From NCBI GenBank assembly GCA_019914945.1, contig CM034101.1, positions 2,801,188 through 2,865,187 on the forward strand: a stretch of 64,000 bases of DNA, given 5' to 3'. The translations under genes and the position numbers were made by a program. This DNA is from Typha latifolia (Eukaryota; Streptophyta; Magnoliopsida; Poales; Typhaceae). Positions 10,542 through 22,589 of the stretch are shown here, piece after piece. The notes under the pieces are model-generated. The model was not told the origin of the DNA, ran no database searches, and saw only the letters and a list, made by a program, of their open reading frames with translations. Positions within the stretch are counted from its first letter, which is position 1. Every line of letters starts with the position of its first letter.

Positions 10542-10801
10542 AGAAGACTCTTGTACAAATGTAACAATCTCCACATGCTCATTCATCAACTAACTTTCCA
10601 CTGCACTGGACTTGAAATGATGAGTAAGAGATATGAATTAGCTAGCTATTATTCGTGAAGCATACACCTAATCAGATCTTTATCTTCTTAAAATCCTCAA
10701 GTGAAGCCGAAATCTTACGAAAAAGAAAAAAACTAAGCCAAAGTTCCAGACTAAAGAGACATTGCAATTGCCTCTGCTGCATCACAACTAAGTTCCCTTG
10801 A

Positions 10802-11781
10802 TCACAAACAAGCTAAGAAGAAGACAACGATCATCAATCTCCAGACGAACAAGAAGCCTCCGCCACCGCTCACCGGCGATTGGGCTGACGCATCTGAGCG
10901 AGGATATCGGCTGCGGAACGGCGATCGCGTTGTAGTATTAGCTGCACACCGGAGTAATTTAATTATACAAAAATGTAATATAAGTAACTAATAATCAAAT
11001 GTTTCTTAATTAGATTGCTCAATTATTACATTCTTTGGGAGTCGATGGTTGGCCTGGATCCGGGAGGACGGGAGCTTCAGGGCTGGCTGCAAAATTGTCA
11101 GAAATATGAGGACCGAAATGAAGAAAGAAAGAAAAGATAGCTATAGTAGTTGAAGGGTGAAAGTATAAATGTACCTGGACTAAGTTTGTCCGCACCTGTA
11201 GGTGTGACGTTGCGGAGCGGCGGCAAGGACTGGGATTCTGCGGGAAAAGATGCAGAGAGGAAGAAGACACCCACGGCGCAGGTTAGAAAATGGAACCATT
11301 TGTGAATCAAAAACCAAATAAAAGAAAAGGAAAAAGAGTAGCATCTGGCGAGCATCAGATGTTTACGCCAATAAGTGAATAAAAGAAAATAAAAGAAAAA
11401 GAAAAAAAAATGATTTGGTGGACCTCGGCAGATCTTGACGAAGGAATCGGCGGCGGCGCTCGCGTTCGGAGCTCGGCAGGAGTAGAAGAGGGAAACGACG
11501 CAGGAGACGTCGATCGGGAACCCGAGGAGGAGCGGATCCCGTACCAGGTGGCAGAAGCAAGCGCCGTCGCCGCCGCGGAGGAAGGCAGCGCAGCACGCGA
11601 CAGAGGGAGCGAACGTGGGGACGTTCGGCGGCGCCGCGACGTAGGGGAGACACGCCGACATCGCGACAAGTCGAAACGGGCAGTCGATCGGCAGAGCTGG
11701 CGGCGGCGGATTCTGGGCAGCGGAGGAGGCGATAGCGAGAGCGGCGAAGAGAGCGAGAGCGAGAGCGAGGGCGAGATCCAT
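10802..11781 (-). CDS. GPI-anchored non-specific lipid-transfer protein, array copy 4 (divergent subtype)
   Basis: Four exons: 11781-11424, 11237-11196, 11086-11030 and 10941-10802, giving 198 aa. The signal peptide contains an Ala-Leu repeat (LALALALALFAALAIASSA) encoded by a GCTCTC-type tandem. The eight-cysteine domain follows: DCPFRLVAMSACLPYV, VACCAAF, CFC, YSC, KICRG, with one extra cysteine before the seventh (VSCVVSL). The linker is Pro/Ser-rich, and the C-terminus (FVWRLMIVVFFLACL-stop) fits a GPI signal. A second donor 21 bp downstream at exon 2 (exon end 11175) is also in frame and would give 205 aa. The shared ICRG boundary and spacing suggest that copies 3 and 4 are paralogues. 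Confidence 0.83.
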
Positions 11782-12179
11782 CGGTTTCTTGGCGATGGAG
11801 TATGACAGAAATGCCCTTTTCTGGAGGGAAACGAGCAGAATGGGATTTCTCGATCGTATTCGTAGGTGGTTTATTAGTTCGTTACTTGGTCTCGTTAAAT
11901 GGAACGAAAATTTGCATATGACATCCTCATTTTAAGTTAATTTTCTTTTCCAACTCCGCAGTTGTACTATTTGCAAATCACACCAAAAAGTTTTTAGTAA
12001 AATAAGCGGACATCTGTTTCATGCTTTATAAATCAAAGTAAGTTATATCCAATATTACACATTAATTACCATATCAATAAATAAAAGGCTACAACTTCAA
12101 ACGAATCAAACAAATAATATGTAGCTCTTCCCCACAAAAATTACTACTAGACTTGAATCATAAACACGTAAGGCTCTAT

Positions 12180-12734
12180 TCATATGCCAATCATTGCTAT
12201 AGAAGCAAGCAGTGCAGCAGTAGCAGAGACCGAGTAGAAGCTAAAATGTTTGGAAGCAGAACTAGGCAGCACCAGTGGTCGTTGGCCTTGGTTAAACCCC
12301 CCGTCGGCAGTCGGCGACGGCGTCTCCGGCTCGAGAGTCGACGACGATGGAGATAGAGTTGAAGGTGATGATGGAGACAATGAGGTTGACGGCATGGGTG
12401 GCATCGGAGCTGCGTAAAATTAATTTGATATAGTTAACTAATCTACCTGTTAGTTAATTATAAGATCACGAGCGAAAACAAAATGGATATACGATCTTAC
12501 GTAGTGGCGGTAGAGAAGGACCATATGCCAAGGGACCTACAAAATAGGATATCAATATGATTCAACACGTACTAAGTTAGACGTTCCAATTTAAAGTAAT
12601 ACAACAAGAAATTAACAAGTAGACAGTAGTTCGTACCTGGGCCTGGAACTGGCGTGGCTGTGCCTGGGAAACAAGATTACAATCTTATTAATAACTACTC
12701 TGAAAGCTTTTAAGTTATTAGTTGTTAGAGATTA

Positions 12735-12786
<52 letters not shown>

Positions 12787-13126
12787 CTCTACATTGTAGT
12801 GGTACCGACGGCGTCGTTGATTTGCACATGCGCGGCAACGATATGGCGAGCGTGCGGTTGATCGGTAGGCCGAACGGCACGTTCCCCGTCAGTATCAGAC
12901 ACGCGCAATCGGTACTCGTGGCGATGAGCGACGCGAGAGACTTGCAGCAGCTGGCAGTCGGAGATCCGCCGCCGTTGGTGCTGCCTGTCAAGTAGTTGAA
13001 ACATGGAGTGAAGCTAGTGAGCAAGGCGGTGGTGCACGACGTCGAAACCTGGCCGGAGATGGGCGAGATCACGGCCATCAATATAGTGGTAGATAATAGC
13101 ACAGAAATTGCCCTAGAATGATCCAT
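12180..13126 (-). CDS. GPI-anchored non-specific lipid-transfer protein, array copy 5
   Basis: Four exons: 13126-12787, 12663-12637, 12536-12501 and 12409-12180, giving 210 aa. The domain has all eight cysteines: TSCTTALLTSFTPCFNYL, ASCCKSL, DCAC, RMCK and LQC. Two small exons (27 and 36 nt) and exon 4 give a long Pro/Ser/Thr linker (PMPPMPSTSLSPSSPST), then a hydrophobic end (SVSATAALLASIAMIGI). The start at 13126 (MDHSRAIS) is preferred because it begins the signal peptide directly. An in-frame ATG at 13150 would add eight residues. Intron 1 begins with GTATTATT and runs straight into a (TAA)n tract on the plus strand, so repeat length could affect splicing. A TATA-rich run lies at 13191-13211. 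Confidence 0.85.
12739..12784. repeat. (TAA)15 microsatellite at the 5' splice site of LTP copy 5 intron 1
   Basis: About 15 uninterrupted TAA units lie immediately inside intron 1. The donor dinucleotide is at 12786-12785. Confidence 0.95.
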
Positions 13127-13150
13127 GTTTAACTCTATGGTATGGTGCAC

Positions 13151-14162
13151 TCGGTTGAGCTACCTAGGGATGAGTTGGAACGCTGGAGTGTTATATATAT
13201 ATATATATATACAGTAGTCTTGAGTGAATTGGGGGTAGATTTGGAGTTGGTTATGATGTTTACCAACCTGAGCTAATATATGTGTTTACGTGTGGAAACT
13301 GTGGAAAGGTTGAATTGGGTGGACACGTGGTAGATGTTGAGTGGGTTGTATTTTTCTTGGTGCGACGGATGAGAAGAACAATTCGACATGAGTCAATGGA
13401 GTTAGGAGCGGTTGGCATGCGAACTATATATACGTGTTTGAAGCTTAGCGTTTGGTGTTTCTTTGACGCAAGTTAAAAGTGAACAAAAGGTTGTATGTAG
13501 AGAAGCCTGGTAAAGAATTCTTAGATTGGCAAAACCTTTAGATCTGGAGTTTGAAATTTATATACCTGTCACTTATAACGATCTTATACATATATTATAA
13601 GCTTGCATACTAATTATAGACTAAATAAAAAGGTATTTCTATTTATGAAATAACTAATGAGATGATAAGACTTAATCACTAAACTATAATATTTGAAACA
13701 GTATACATATAAATATAAACTTTATAATAGTACGGCGGTTCTCTAGTCCGGTTGGAAAAGCTTATATAGGCCCAACTAAACACTCAAACACTCTAATAAC
13801 TATGAATTAAAGTATATATCCTATACTGATCAAATCCAACCATCAATTAAACTTTCATACTCCTCTATTTTGGATGGTTTACTTATATATATATATATAT
13901 ATGCTAATCATGGCAAGACTTTTAAACTTGATTAGTATGCATCTACTCACCCTGGGTGGAGAAGTTGGCCAAACACAAAAAAATTAAGTATTTTTTCTAC
14001 GACCAACTTAACATATGTCATAACTAACTATACTCTCAATGTCATAAATAACTCATTTCCATTATTTCCCTTATTATAGATTACAACTCTAACAAGCTAT
14101 CCCTGGTCCACATGGAGCCGTTAGTAGGAAGAGTTTGGCCACCAATTCTAAAGTCCAATTCT
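13151..14162. other. Intergenic between divergent LTP copies 5 (-) and 6 (+)
   Basis: This is the shared upstream region where array orientation switches. It contains a TA run (13191-13211) near copy 5 and a second one at 13886-13902. No gene seen. Confidence 0.55.
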
Positions 14163-14170
14163 ATATAAAG
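14163..14170 (+). promoter_or_regulatory. TATA box of LTP copy 6
   Basis: TATATAAA, about 100 bp before the ATG at 14270. Confidence 0.6.
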
Positions 14171-14269
14171 CAGCCCCATTTCCTCTCAATTATATCCACC
14201 GCCAAAGTAAGAAGCCAAACTCATCTCCATTCCATTCTCTTTTGCCTACTCTTTAAGATATCTCAAGGA

Positions 14270-15013
14270 ATGGCTAGGAGAGTGATGGAGATTGCGCTAG
14301 CGTTGACCATAGTGACAACCATGCTCTCAACCTATGTCTCAGCCCAATCTGGCTGCACAACTGCGATCATTAGCCTCGCCCCTTGCCTCAACTACATCTC
14401 CGGCAACACGTCAACGCCGTCGTCATCGTGCTGCTCGGCGCTCGCCAGCATCGTCAAGTCACAGCCGCGGTGCCTCTGCACGGTGCTCAACGGCGGGGCC
14501 TCGTCCCTCGGCATCGCCATTAACCAAACGAAGGCGTTGGAACTCCCCGGAGCCTGCAAGGTCCAGACTCCCCCTGTTAGTCAGTGCAACGGTAGGCACT
14601 CAGATCTTCTAATTTGATATTATAAAACTTTCAACTTAAGCATTTAACTCTTCTGTGATTTTGGTTACGTTTTAGCTGTAGCCGGTGCACCCGCGGCAAC
14701 TCCAACTGCCTCTCCGACGACCCCGACCACAACTCCGGCGACCCCGTCTACCACGTCCACACCATCAGTTCCAAGCGTTCCTTCAGGTAGTTTAGCATAT
14801 ATATTAAAATGGTGGATGTGAAATTAATACTCATTAACAGAAAAAAAAAAATTAGAAGCATTATGACATGGTTTACGATTAAATGCAGGAAGCAGTGGAT
14901 CCAAGAGCACCCCATCTACTACCAGTGAATCCTCGGATGCTAAATCCAACAAATCTGCCATGATGTCCATCGTCTTCCTCGCCTCTTGTGCATCACTTGC
15001 TCTAGTTATCTAA
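14270..15013 (+). CDS. GPI-anchored non-specific lipid-transfer protein, array copy 6
   Basis: Three exons: 14270-14591, 14676-14786 and 14889-15013, giving 185 aa. A signal peptide ends near VSAQ. The eight-cysteine domain (SGCTTAIISLAPCLNYI, SSSCCSAL, RCLC, ACK, SQC) is very close to copies 1 and 2 (shared LNGG.SSLGI..NQTKALxLP), so this gene is their nearest relative although it lies on the opposite strand. Exon 2 is a Pro/Thr linker of TPTxSPTTP type with several likely O-glycosylation sites. The C-terminus (AMMSIVFLASCASLALVI) is a GPI signal. The start at 14270 is preferred over the in-frame ATG at 14135, which would put a long polar leader before the signal peptide and lies upstream of the TATA box. 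Confidence 0.92.
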
Positions 15014-17436
15014 GTCTAGCAGCATACTATTCTGAGCATTTATTAGTGTGGCATCTTGTATTCTTTCTCCCATTTGGTTTGTTTGATATGTACAATATTT
15101 CAATATGATTCATGTTGTTGGTTACAATAAAAGAGATGTATGAATTATAATTTGGTACCTCATATATATCTCATCTTATTTTAAAACTAGGCAAAAGATA
15201 TTATGTGTACTAAATGACAAAGTTGCAGGTCCATGGTAGTTCAACTAATATGATTCATGGCACAACCTCTAAAATGGGAACAGCTTGGCTAATATGAACA
15301 GTTTAATTTAACTCAGCTGAAGGCTAATGAACAGCTCGAATTCAACTCAAGACCAAATGAGTTGAATTAGGGGTAGACAACTTGCCATAAAGCAAAAGGA
15401 TCAGTTCATAGGGTTATGGAATCCATGAGCTACCTCCACAGAAAACAAGAAGAAGATCAATCTTGTTATATATATAAGGTAAAAGTGTGTACTTCAATGG
15501 AGTACACACTGCCTCAATCTACAAGAAAGGAATAAGATGCTCTGTTTTGTTCTTTTATCAGATATAAGTGATGTTTTACAATACACTCTGTCACATAGAT
15601 AAATGATATCAGAATAGATAATGGAAAATAAAAATTAATTATAATTTGACGAGGTTTAATTAAAAAAGCTTGCTTTGATATTATGGATCAGAGATAGCAA
15701 TATCCTTCTTGGCAGTACAACTCTCTTATGCTAGCGTTTCTAGGCATAAAAAAGAAGAAGAAATCCCTCCATCTTTGAGGGATTCTTCTCCCTCTTCCCT
15801 CATTTAGGATAAGAGCCAGAGAGAGGCTCATTTTTTTCTTATCCTCCTCGTTTATTTTCTTTTTCATCTTCATTTCTTTTCTCCCTTCTCTGTTCTTTCT
15901 CTCTCTCTCTCCTCCTTATGGCCAATGTTACCCCGTCGCCGTGGTCACCACCTCGTCTCCGTCCCTGCCATCACACCCTTTCTCTCTGCCATCGCCTAAT
16001 CAACAATAGTCTAAGCTTGCTGAATCTGACGGATGCCTCCCTATTTTTTTTTCTTCTATTGTCCATTGTATATTATGTTTTCTATATCTTTGCTTTTGGT
16101 TAGTCTAGATCTGTAATGGTCACAATAGAATTACTGGGAACTAAATCTTTTGTGCCGGTGTAGCAACTTAGGTAGAATTATTTTGCTTTATGTCAGTATG
16201 TTCTTTGAGTTTGATATTATATAATTTTGCCGGATGGCGTAAGATTGTGTAAACTATCTCCTCATTTTCTTTATATATCGGGCTTGTACATCGGATGAAT
16301 TATATTTTCCTTATAGCCTATAGGCTTTCTTAAAAAAAAAAATGTAGCACCTCTGTTAGAGTAGGTTGAACAAAATATATTTAAATTAAAATAAAAACAG
16401 AGTAGGTTTCCGCCGTCAACTTTACTTTTTATTAAAAAACTTTATTCTTAATTTGATCTTAGTTTAATCTGAGTACTGTAAGATAACTAACCAAATGTAC
16501 CCCCCTTTGGTCTATCAGACAATCAATTTACGACGGTCTTTATTATATTTAACTAATTTTCTTTTCTTTTTTTAGTTTTTTATGAAAAAATATGATAAAT
16601 TAGTCAAGAGTTAGAACTTCCGTTGAAATATACCTCGAACTGAAGTATACATATGAACAGACTAAACTCTTGGTTGAAGGAGAGGAGCCTCCCCAACTCT
16701 GTTAAAATTAATTAATTAACTTTTTTTAATTATTCAAGAGTCGGAATACTAAATAAAGATTAAATAAAGAGTCAATCTCTCTATATACAGAAGCACTTAA
16801 ATTCAAATCTAAGTATTGTTGAGACAATACTCCACTAAGCTATCGCGCTGACCCAAGCCATCAAGTGATTAAATTATTAAATAATTTTTTCTATAATAAT
16901 TATTAATCGTAGGAAGAATACCTAACAACTCTTTAGTATCTAATTAATTAAATTGAAGCAACTAATAATTTCTGAAATTTAATAACCTCGGGGCAGATTA
17001 TCTGCAATTCCAAATTATACGAATTTCCAACGGGCAGACATCTAATTGACTCGCCAGCCATAAGCACTTAGCAGCAGCTTGGAGACGTGAAGTTAGAGAG
17101 CTACTCTTAATCTACTGTTGCTTTGACTCAACATACAGGCAGGCATCTAATCCAAATTGATACAGTAAGGGCTGCACAGGATCTGTAGTTGTTGTTGTTG
17201 GAACGCCCTTAAACAACCAATCAATATTAAAATAAGCACTAGTCCACACTCCACAGACAGAAGAAATTCCTAGCAAAATTAGTTCACCTACTAAACCTGA
17301 ATCAAAGTACAACTTGATAACAGAAGAAAAAGAATAAAAAGAAGAAGAAGAAGAAGTTAGTTACATCCTTCGAGCTACCCATAACCATAAATATGGTAGG
17401 AGAAGTTTCGGCCAGCCACCCAACCATTGATCTCCA
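15014..17436. other. Intergenic, AT-rich, no gene recognised
   Basis: Open frames here are short and without family features. Near 16745-16860 a stretch containing CTAAGCTATCGCGCTGACCC looks like a common plant repeat, but no ends or coding capacity are visible. A CT-rich run lies at 15895-15915. Confidence 0.5.
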
Positions 17437-17443
17437 TATAAAT
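17437..17443 (+). promoter_or_regulatory. TATA box of LTP copy 7
   Basis: TATAAAT, about 100 bp before the ATG at 17540. Confidence 0.6.
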
Positions 17444-17539
17444 CTCATCACAGAGCACAAACTTATACTCCACCAATCCCTCCATTAATCTCATCTCCAA
17501 GCTTCTCTAGATCGTATCATCCAAATCATATAAACACAA

Positions 17540-18307
17540 ATGGCTCAGAGTGAATCCAAGATGGGTCTTGGCCTCCTCTTCTTTGCCATGCTCTTCGCGC
17601 TCTCTTCGGCCCAGTTGAACTGCGTGCCGGCGATAACCGGCCTCTCGTCTTGCATAAGCTACTTCGTCGGCAACTCGTCGAGCCCAACCTCGGCGTGCTG
17701 CAGCCAGCTCTCCAACCTCATGCAGTCCCAGGAGCCCTGCTACTGCACCATCGTCAATGGCGGAGCCACCTCCGCGCTGGGGTTCATCTTGAATCAAACG
17801 CAGGCTATTAGCCTACCTACCATTTGCAACTTGCATCCTCTCACCCAATGCGACGGTATGCTCTAATTTCTCAGAATGTAGGATGACATTTGAACATTTC
17901 TCTTAGAATGTTTGCTTATTCGGATAAGAGAACCCCTGATATCTCAGTATTAGGCTGAGGTTTATTATTGAACAAAAATTAAAGCAACTGTGCTACTGCA
18001 GCTCTCGGTACCCCCATCCCTGCAACACCCTCTCCGTCATCAGCTCCTCCTCCGGCGCTGTCAACTCCGTCAACCCCGAACGTCGCTTCTCCATCTACTA
18101 GTCCACTTCCATCAGGTATAACAAAGCTAACCAAAAACCAACTAAGCTCATCAATGTTAGAAAGAAACACACTCCCTTACATAGTTTGGTGTTGATCCAG
18201 GGACAGGACTGAAGACCACTCCAACGACAGTTCAATCGTCAGCAGCTAGGAGCTGCACCACATTTGCCCCTGCTCTGCTCTTCTTCCTCCTCTTCCTGGC
18301 TTCTTAA
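17540..18307 (+). CDS. GPI-anchored non-specific lipid-transfer protein, array copy 7
   Basis: Three exons: 17540-17855, 18002-18115 and 18201-18307, giving 178 aa. The signal peptide ends about LSSAQ. All eight cysteines are present: NCVPAITGLSSCISYF, SACCSQL, PCYC, TICN and TQC. Exon 2 encodes a Pro/Ser/Ala linker (PATPSPSSAPPPALSTPSTP) and exon 3 ends FAPALLFFLLFLAS, a GPI signal. Exon/intron structure matches copies 1 and 6. The CYC centre and FILNQTQAISLP segment set it apart from the copy 1/2/6 group. Confidence 0.9.
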
Positions 18308-19369
18308 GCTCCATCCAGACTGCTATGGCTTCTAAGCCTTGTTCTCAGGAAAATTTCTTCAAAGTTCTTGTCTGAATTGCTGTAACGTATGTCTGTTTGG
18401 ATATTATTTGATTGAGAGCTCATTTTCAGATTGCAAAATCTAGTTGCTGTTAGTACATTCATCATATACAAAGATTGCTTTGCACATACTATGTCAGAGT
18501 GTTAGATTTGAAAAACTATTGAGTGGATTATAACATCTAACATCCTATGTTTACATAATAACCATTCGAACAAAATTTAAAAATGCTTTTGTGTCCGAAG
18601 AATGAGATTTGTTGAGTCATGATGCGTTGCAATATCATGACAATAAATGCATAAATCATGAATCATATGTATGAACATACCTTTATAGAGGCAAAGTGAG
18701 CTGCAAACTGGCCCTAGAGATAGGAATCAAAGTAATAAGACGAGCCATTTTGTAAAGAATAAAATGATAAAAGGCGCCTTAGCTACTTTCTTCAGAAGGC
18801 AGAGGAGGAACAAGCAAAACAACAAAAGAAGACCAGTCATGCCAAAATAGCATTTGTCCACACAAAATATCTAAGTGAGGTTTGACAAACAAAGATTAAA
18901 TGTCAAGCACTCCACTACTAATAGTTCAGAATATGTATATAAATATAGAAGTTATCCTTTTCATTTTCTGTGACCAAGTTCTCTCCCTAGTCACTGAGGC
19001 ATCGCCGATGATTACGAGATTCCAACCCTGTTGAGTGTTCATCCCCTCACCAATGAAATTATCAAATTCTTTTCGCCTTCTTTCTTACAATTGATACTCT
19101 TACTCGAGGAAATCTCTTGCCCATTTTTGTGTCACACTCTGCTGCAACTAAGGCAAACACTTGAATTAGAAAAATTAACCTAGATACCCTAGATGAATAC
19201 TTATTTTTTATTATCTTATCTGTTAAGCTTCACATCTATAAAATCTGATAACTTCTCTTCCTCACAAATAACACAATATCCTTTCAACCGTTTCATAAAT
19301 AACTTACTGTGCCCATTTAAGCAGAGGAAATGGGAGCTCTTGTACTCATCATCACATCAAATCATCAAT
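18308..19369. other. Intergenic downstream of LTP copy 7
   Basis: Contains the 3' flank of copy 7. No intact gene is seen. If the LTP relic that follows ever had a signal peptide it would fall near 19200-19360, but none is recognisable. Confidence 0.45.
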
Positions 19370-19830
19370 ATGTGCAATGACATGAGGAGATTATTCAGAC
19401 TGAGATAATGTGCTTGTCAATCATTCTCCATGTCTCCACTATGTCAGACTCTACAGACTTCCCATCCCATGAGTGCTGCGAGCAGCTGCCGACTGTCTGC
19501 CGTGCACAGTTGACATGCTTCTGTGCTTTTATTGATGGCGCAATGCCAGATCTCCTTGGTGTCCCTATTGATACAGAGCGTACAATCAACGTCCCTGGTG
19601 CCTGCAATGATGATTACGATTCTAAAATATCAGGAATTGGGCCATCTTGTGAGTGTAGTGAAGGTTCATTTCATTCATTCCAAACACATTTTTCAGGACT
19701 GAAGAACTAACTGTATATTTCTCTATCTAACAAACAGCGGTATCGGACAGATCGAAGATGAATAGAACTGCTTCAGGATCACCAAATCTAAGGCCCATGA
19801 AGCTAAATCATACACCACCATCTGCTCCCT
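19370..19830 (+). pseudogene. LTP array copy 8, frameshifted relic
   Basis: The second half of an eight-cysteine domain is readable in the frame of 19408-19710: SHECCEQLPTVC, LTCFCAFIDG, GVPIDTERTINVPGACN. The expected second-cysteine motif appears as NHSPCLHYV at 19419-19445 but in another frame, and a possible first cysteine at 19373 is in the third frame. At least two frameshifts therefore separate the parts. No signal peptide is visible, and a possible second exon near 19738 lacks a clear tail. A divergent functional gene with an unusual intron is less likely. Confidence 0.65.
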
Positions 19831-21000
19831 AAGGTATAGCTTCCCTGCAGTGACAATTTCCAACATCTCTATTAACTCGAGTTTAAAAAAAAAAGGCATC
19901 ATTTAAGCTAAATGATATCACCTTTCAGTTTAATTTCTGCCCTAACCCTTGAAGACAGTTCATACAGAAAATAAAATCAAAATGCATGTTTGGTAAACTT
20001 GATACTACCAAGATCTTTGCTTACATGAGTTGTTTGATATTTGATGTTGATGCATGAACTTGACACTGTAGAGCTTATACGTTTGAAATGAAAGGCCTTG
20101 CAGATTCTGGAATGAAAAGTGAGAATATGAACTGAACATGAGCCTATAGGTTCAGTTCTTATATGAAATAAGAATCATTTTGATTCTTAAGAGCATATAG
20201 GAGATTAGTTTCAGAGTCACCAACAATGGCACAAATTCTACTAAAAGCCCAGCAGAAACATTATAAGACCAATCATATGCAAGAAATCCTTACAATCTGT
20301 CAACCAGTCTGAGGCTTTCAAATCTCAACTGCTCTGTATGTAAGGAGAGAGACAAACTGTAACAACAATTGAAATCATCATACCGTATATTGCAGCTACC
20401 AGGATACCTTCTTACCTATGAAGCATGATTTAAAGATAAATTGCCCTTTCTTCACTTTACCATCCCAAAACTGGAGCAATTCATACTCAATGCTATATCG
20501 ATTTCAACAAAGCTAAGAAAACTGATCTCACCATCTCATATTCATGAAGAAAGCTAGTCTGCACCACTATGATACAACAAGCTCATCTACTCTCACCCAT
20601 CACCAATCTTAGTATTAGATCTATCACACTACTTGGTTATTAGATTTTGCAGAGATACTAGTAGCTTCAAAGAACCCACCATAAGCACCTAATTCTATGT
20701 CCTTGCCAGCGGATTTTGCACCTACTCATGTAAGTGAAGCAGACAATAGTTTTTGCCATCATCAGCTCCAGAACCTACCCATTTAACTGTAAAATGGTAT
20801 AGTTTCATAGAAAAAGTGATCAATAAGGTAAGCAAAGAGAAAATAACTAGCACCAAAGACACAAAAAGGGAGAATCCAGCCTTAACATCAATTATATTAA
20901 AGGAAAATTTTGATACAGATGGAACTAAAAAATTTCAAATCCGTGTTTCCAGTAAAAATTACATGAAGACTCACTAAAATACTCTTTGTACATGAAGTAA
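19831..21000. other. Intergenic between the LTP relic and CDC73
   Basis: No gene recognised. The right part is the 3' flank of the minus-strand CDC73 gene. Confidence 0.5.
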
Positions 21001-22589
21001 TCAATGTGAACGTGACCGCATGAACTCTTCAAGCCGATCCCACACCTCAAGTGCCGCAGCTCTGTCTTGATGCCTTTTGTTTTTGCTAATCTGCATAAAT
21101 ATATAGTTACTAGTTAGCAAAATGAAAATCATTATAAAAAAAAAAGGACTGCTCATTGATAAACAAAATCCAACAGATCATCTTACTGAGATAATCTTCA
21201 CATTCCACTGTTTAACGATCTTTGCAGATTCCACGCTATCATCCTCAAATCGCATAAAAAATCCAATGACTGCACAAGATTTTCAGCCTACTTCAGTAAG
21301 CATTCAAGTTACCTTATACTATGCAAGAGAAGAAAGTCCTTGGAACACCCATGTATTTCTTCTTAATGACTTACTATGGCACTTCTCATAAGTAAAGTGT
21401 ATAGCGTAATTATATGATGCATATATGGCCTGTCCAAAGACACTAAACAAATATTCCAAGCCCTAATTTGCTTATTCTCCATCATAGTATCTCCCAAGCA
21501 CTCATTAAGCACTAAGAACAATGAAATTACATGATAAAAATGGGAAATTTGTAAAAACGAATTGGCATTGAACTCACTCTTGTTGAAGATCTCAACATGG
21601 TCCTTGAAAGGCCACTCCTTGAACTGCCACTCCTTCCCAAGAACAAACACTGCGACTACTCTATCCCAATCATCTGCCTTTAGCGTCGACGGCTTATCCC
21701 TCACCTCATACGCCGCCACCGCTCGGTCCCTACTCAGCTTCTTCTGCACCGTCACGCACTCCGGCCGTACCCCCCGCATCGCCTTCATCTTCACATCCGT
21801 GGGAACAAACACTCCATCTTCCAAAAACTCTTTCACATTATAAATCGTAATCAACGTCTGCGACGCGCTCGGAACTAAAATGATCGGCACCCCCTCACCG
21901 ATCTTCCTAAGCATCTTGGTCTTCGGCGCGAGATCCGACGCATCGTCGATGCCTCCTCCACCACCTCCTCCGCCGCGGTGGTGGTCGTCGGAGCCGATCA
22001 GGCGAGTCTTGGCGACGAGCCCGTCCTTGCGCTGCTGCGACTCGATCCTTTGCCGCTCCTCCTCGCGCTTCGTGGAGGCGATGAGGACGGCGTGGAAGTC
22101 GCGATTGCGGGATTCCAGGAGGGATTCGCGGTCCTTGAGAGGTCTTTCAAGAGCACGGATCATGGCAACGTAGTCGACCGCAGCCGGAACCGTAGCGCCT
22201 GCGGCGGCGTCGTCTCCGGCGGGTTCACCGGGGACGTACTCGTCGGAGGGGGGAGGGGGAGGAGGAGGAGGGAGGAGGTCGATGGCATCGGCAGACGAGG
22301 TGCGGCCGAGGAGGTAGTCGAGGAGGGGCTTGCGGTCGGGTAGGGTTACGGTGGGTATGCGGCGGAGGCGAGTGGCTTGGAGGTAATCGGTGTGCTTGAG
22401 GTGATGATGGAGGAGGAAGAAGACTAGGGTTTCGAGGGAATAGTGCCCGCCGAGCTTGGACCGGTAGGCTGTCCCAGCGGAGCAGGGGAAAGAGTAGTCG
22501 GCGCCAAAGCGGAACTCGTCGCCAACTTGGACGACGCTGGCGAGATCGCCGCGGGTGGCGAAGTCGCGGAGGACGGAGAGGGGATCCAT
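21001..22589 (-). CDS. CDC73: CDC73/parafibromin, Paf1 transcription-elongation complex subunit
   Basis: Three exons: 22589-21578, 21269-21187 and 21090-21001, giving 394 aa. CDC73 links RNA polymerase II to H2B ubiquitination and H3K4/H3K36 methylation, and in Arabidopsis it supports expression of FLC and related genes. The N-terminus (MDPLSVLRDF, then GDEFRFGADYSFPCS and GGHYSLETLVFFLLHH) is the Cdc73 N domain. A polyproline run and a Gly run (residues about 120 and 215) interrupt the middle. From about residue 230 (PIILVPSASQTLITIYNVKE) starts the Ras-like C domain, ending WDRLEEFMRSRSH. The length is close to other plant CDC73 proteins. The start at 22589 is chosen because homology begins at MDPL. 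The upstream in-frame ATG at 22646 would add 19 unrelated residues. Confidence 0.95.

Noticed and set aside
11355..11805. Open frames on both strands over LTP copy 4 exon 1
   Set aside because: GC-rich shadows. Only the frame with signal peptide and cysteine pattern is kept.
16745..16870. Possible LTR or retroelement end
   Set aside because: Only a short, common plant repeat-like phrase is visible, with no paired end or coding remnant.
21880..22343. Plus-strand open frames opposite CDC73 exon 1
   Set aside because: Antisense to polyproline and polyglycine coding tracts, no domain.
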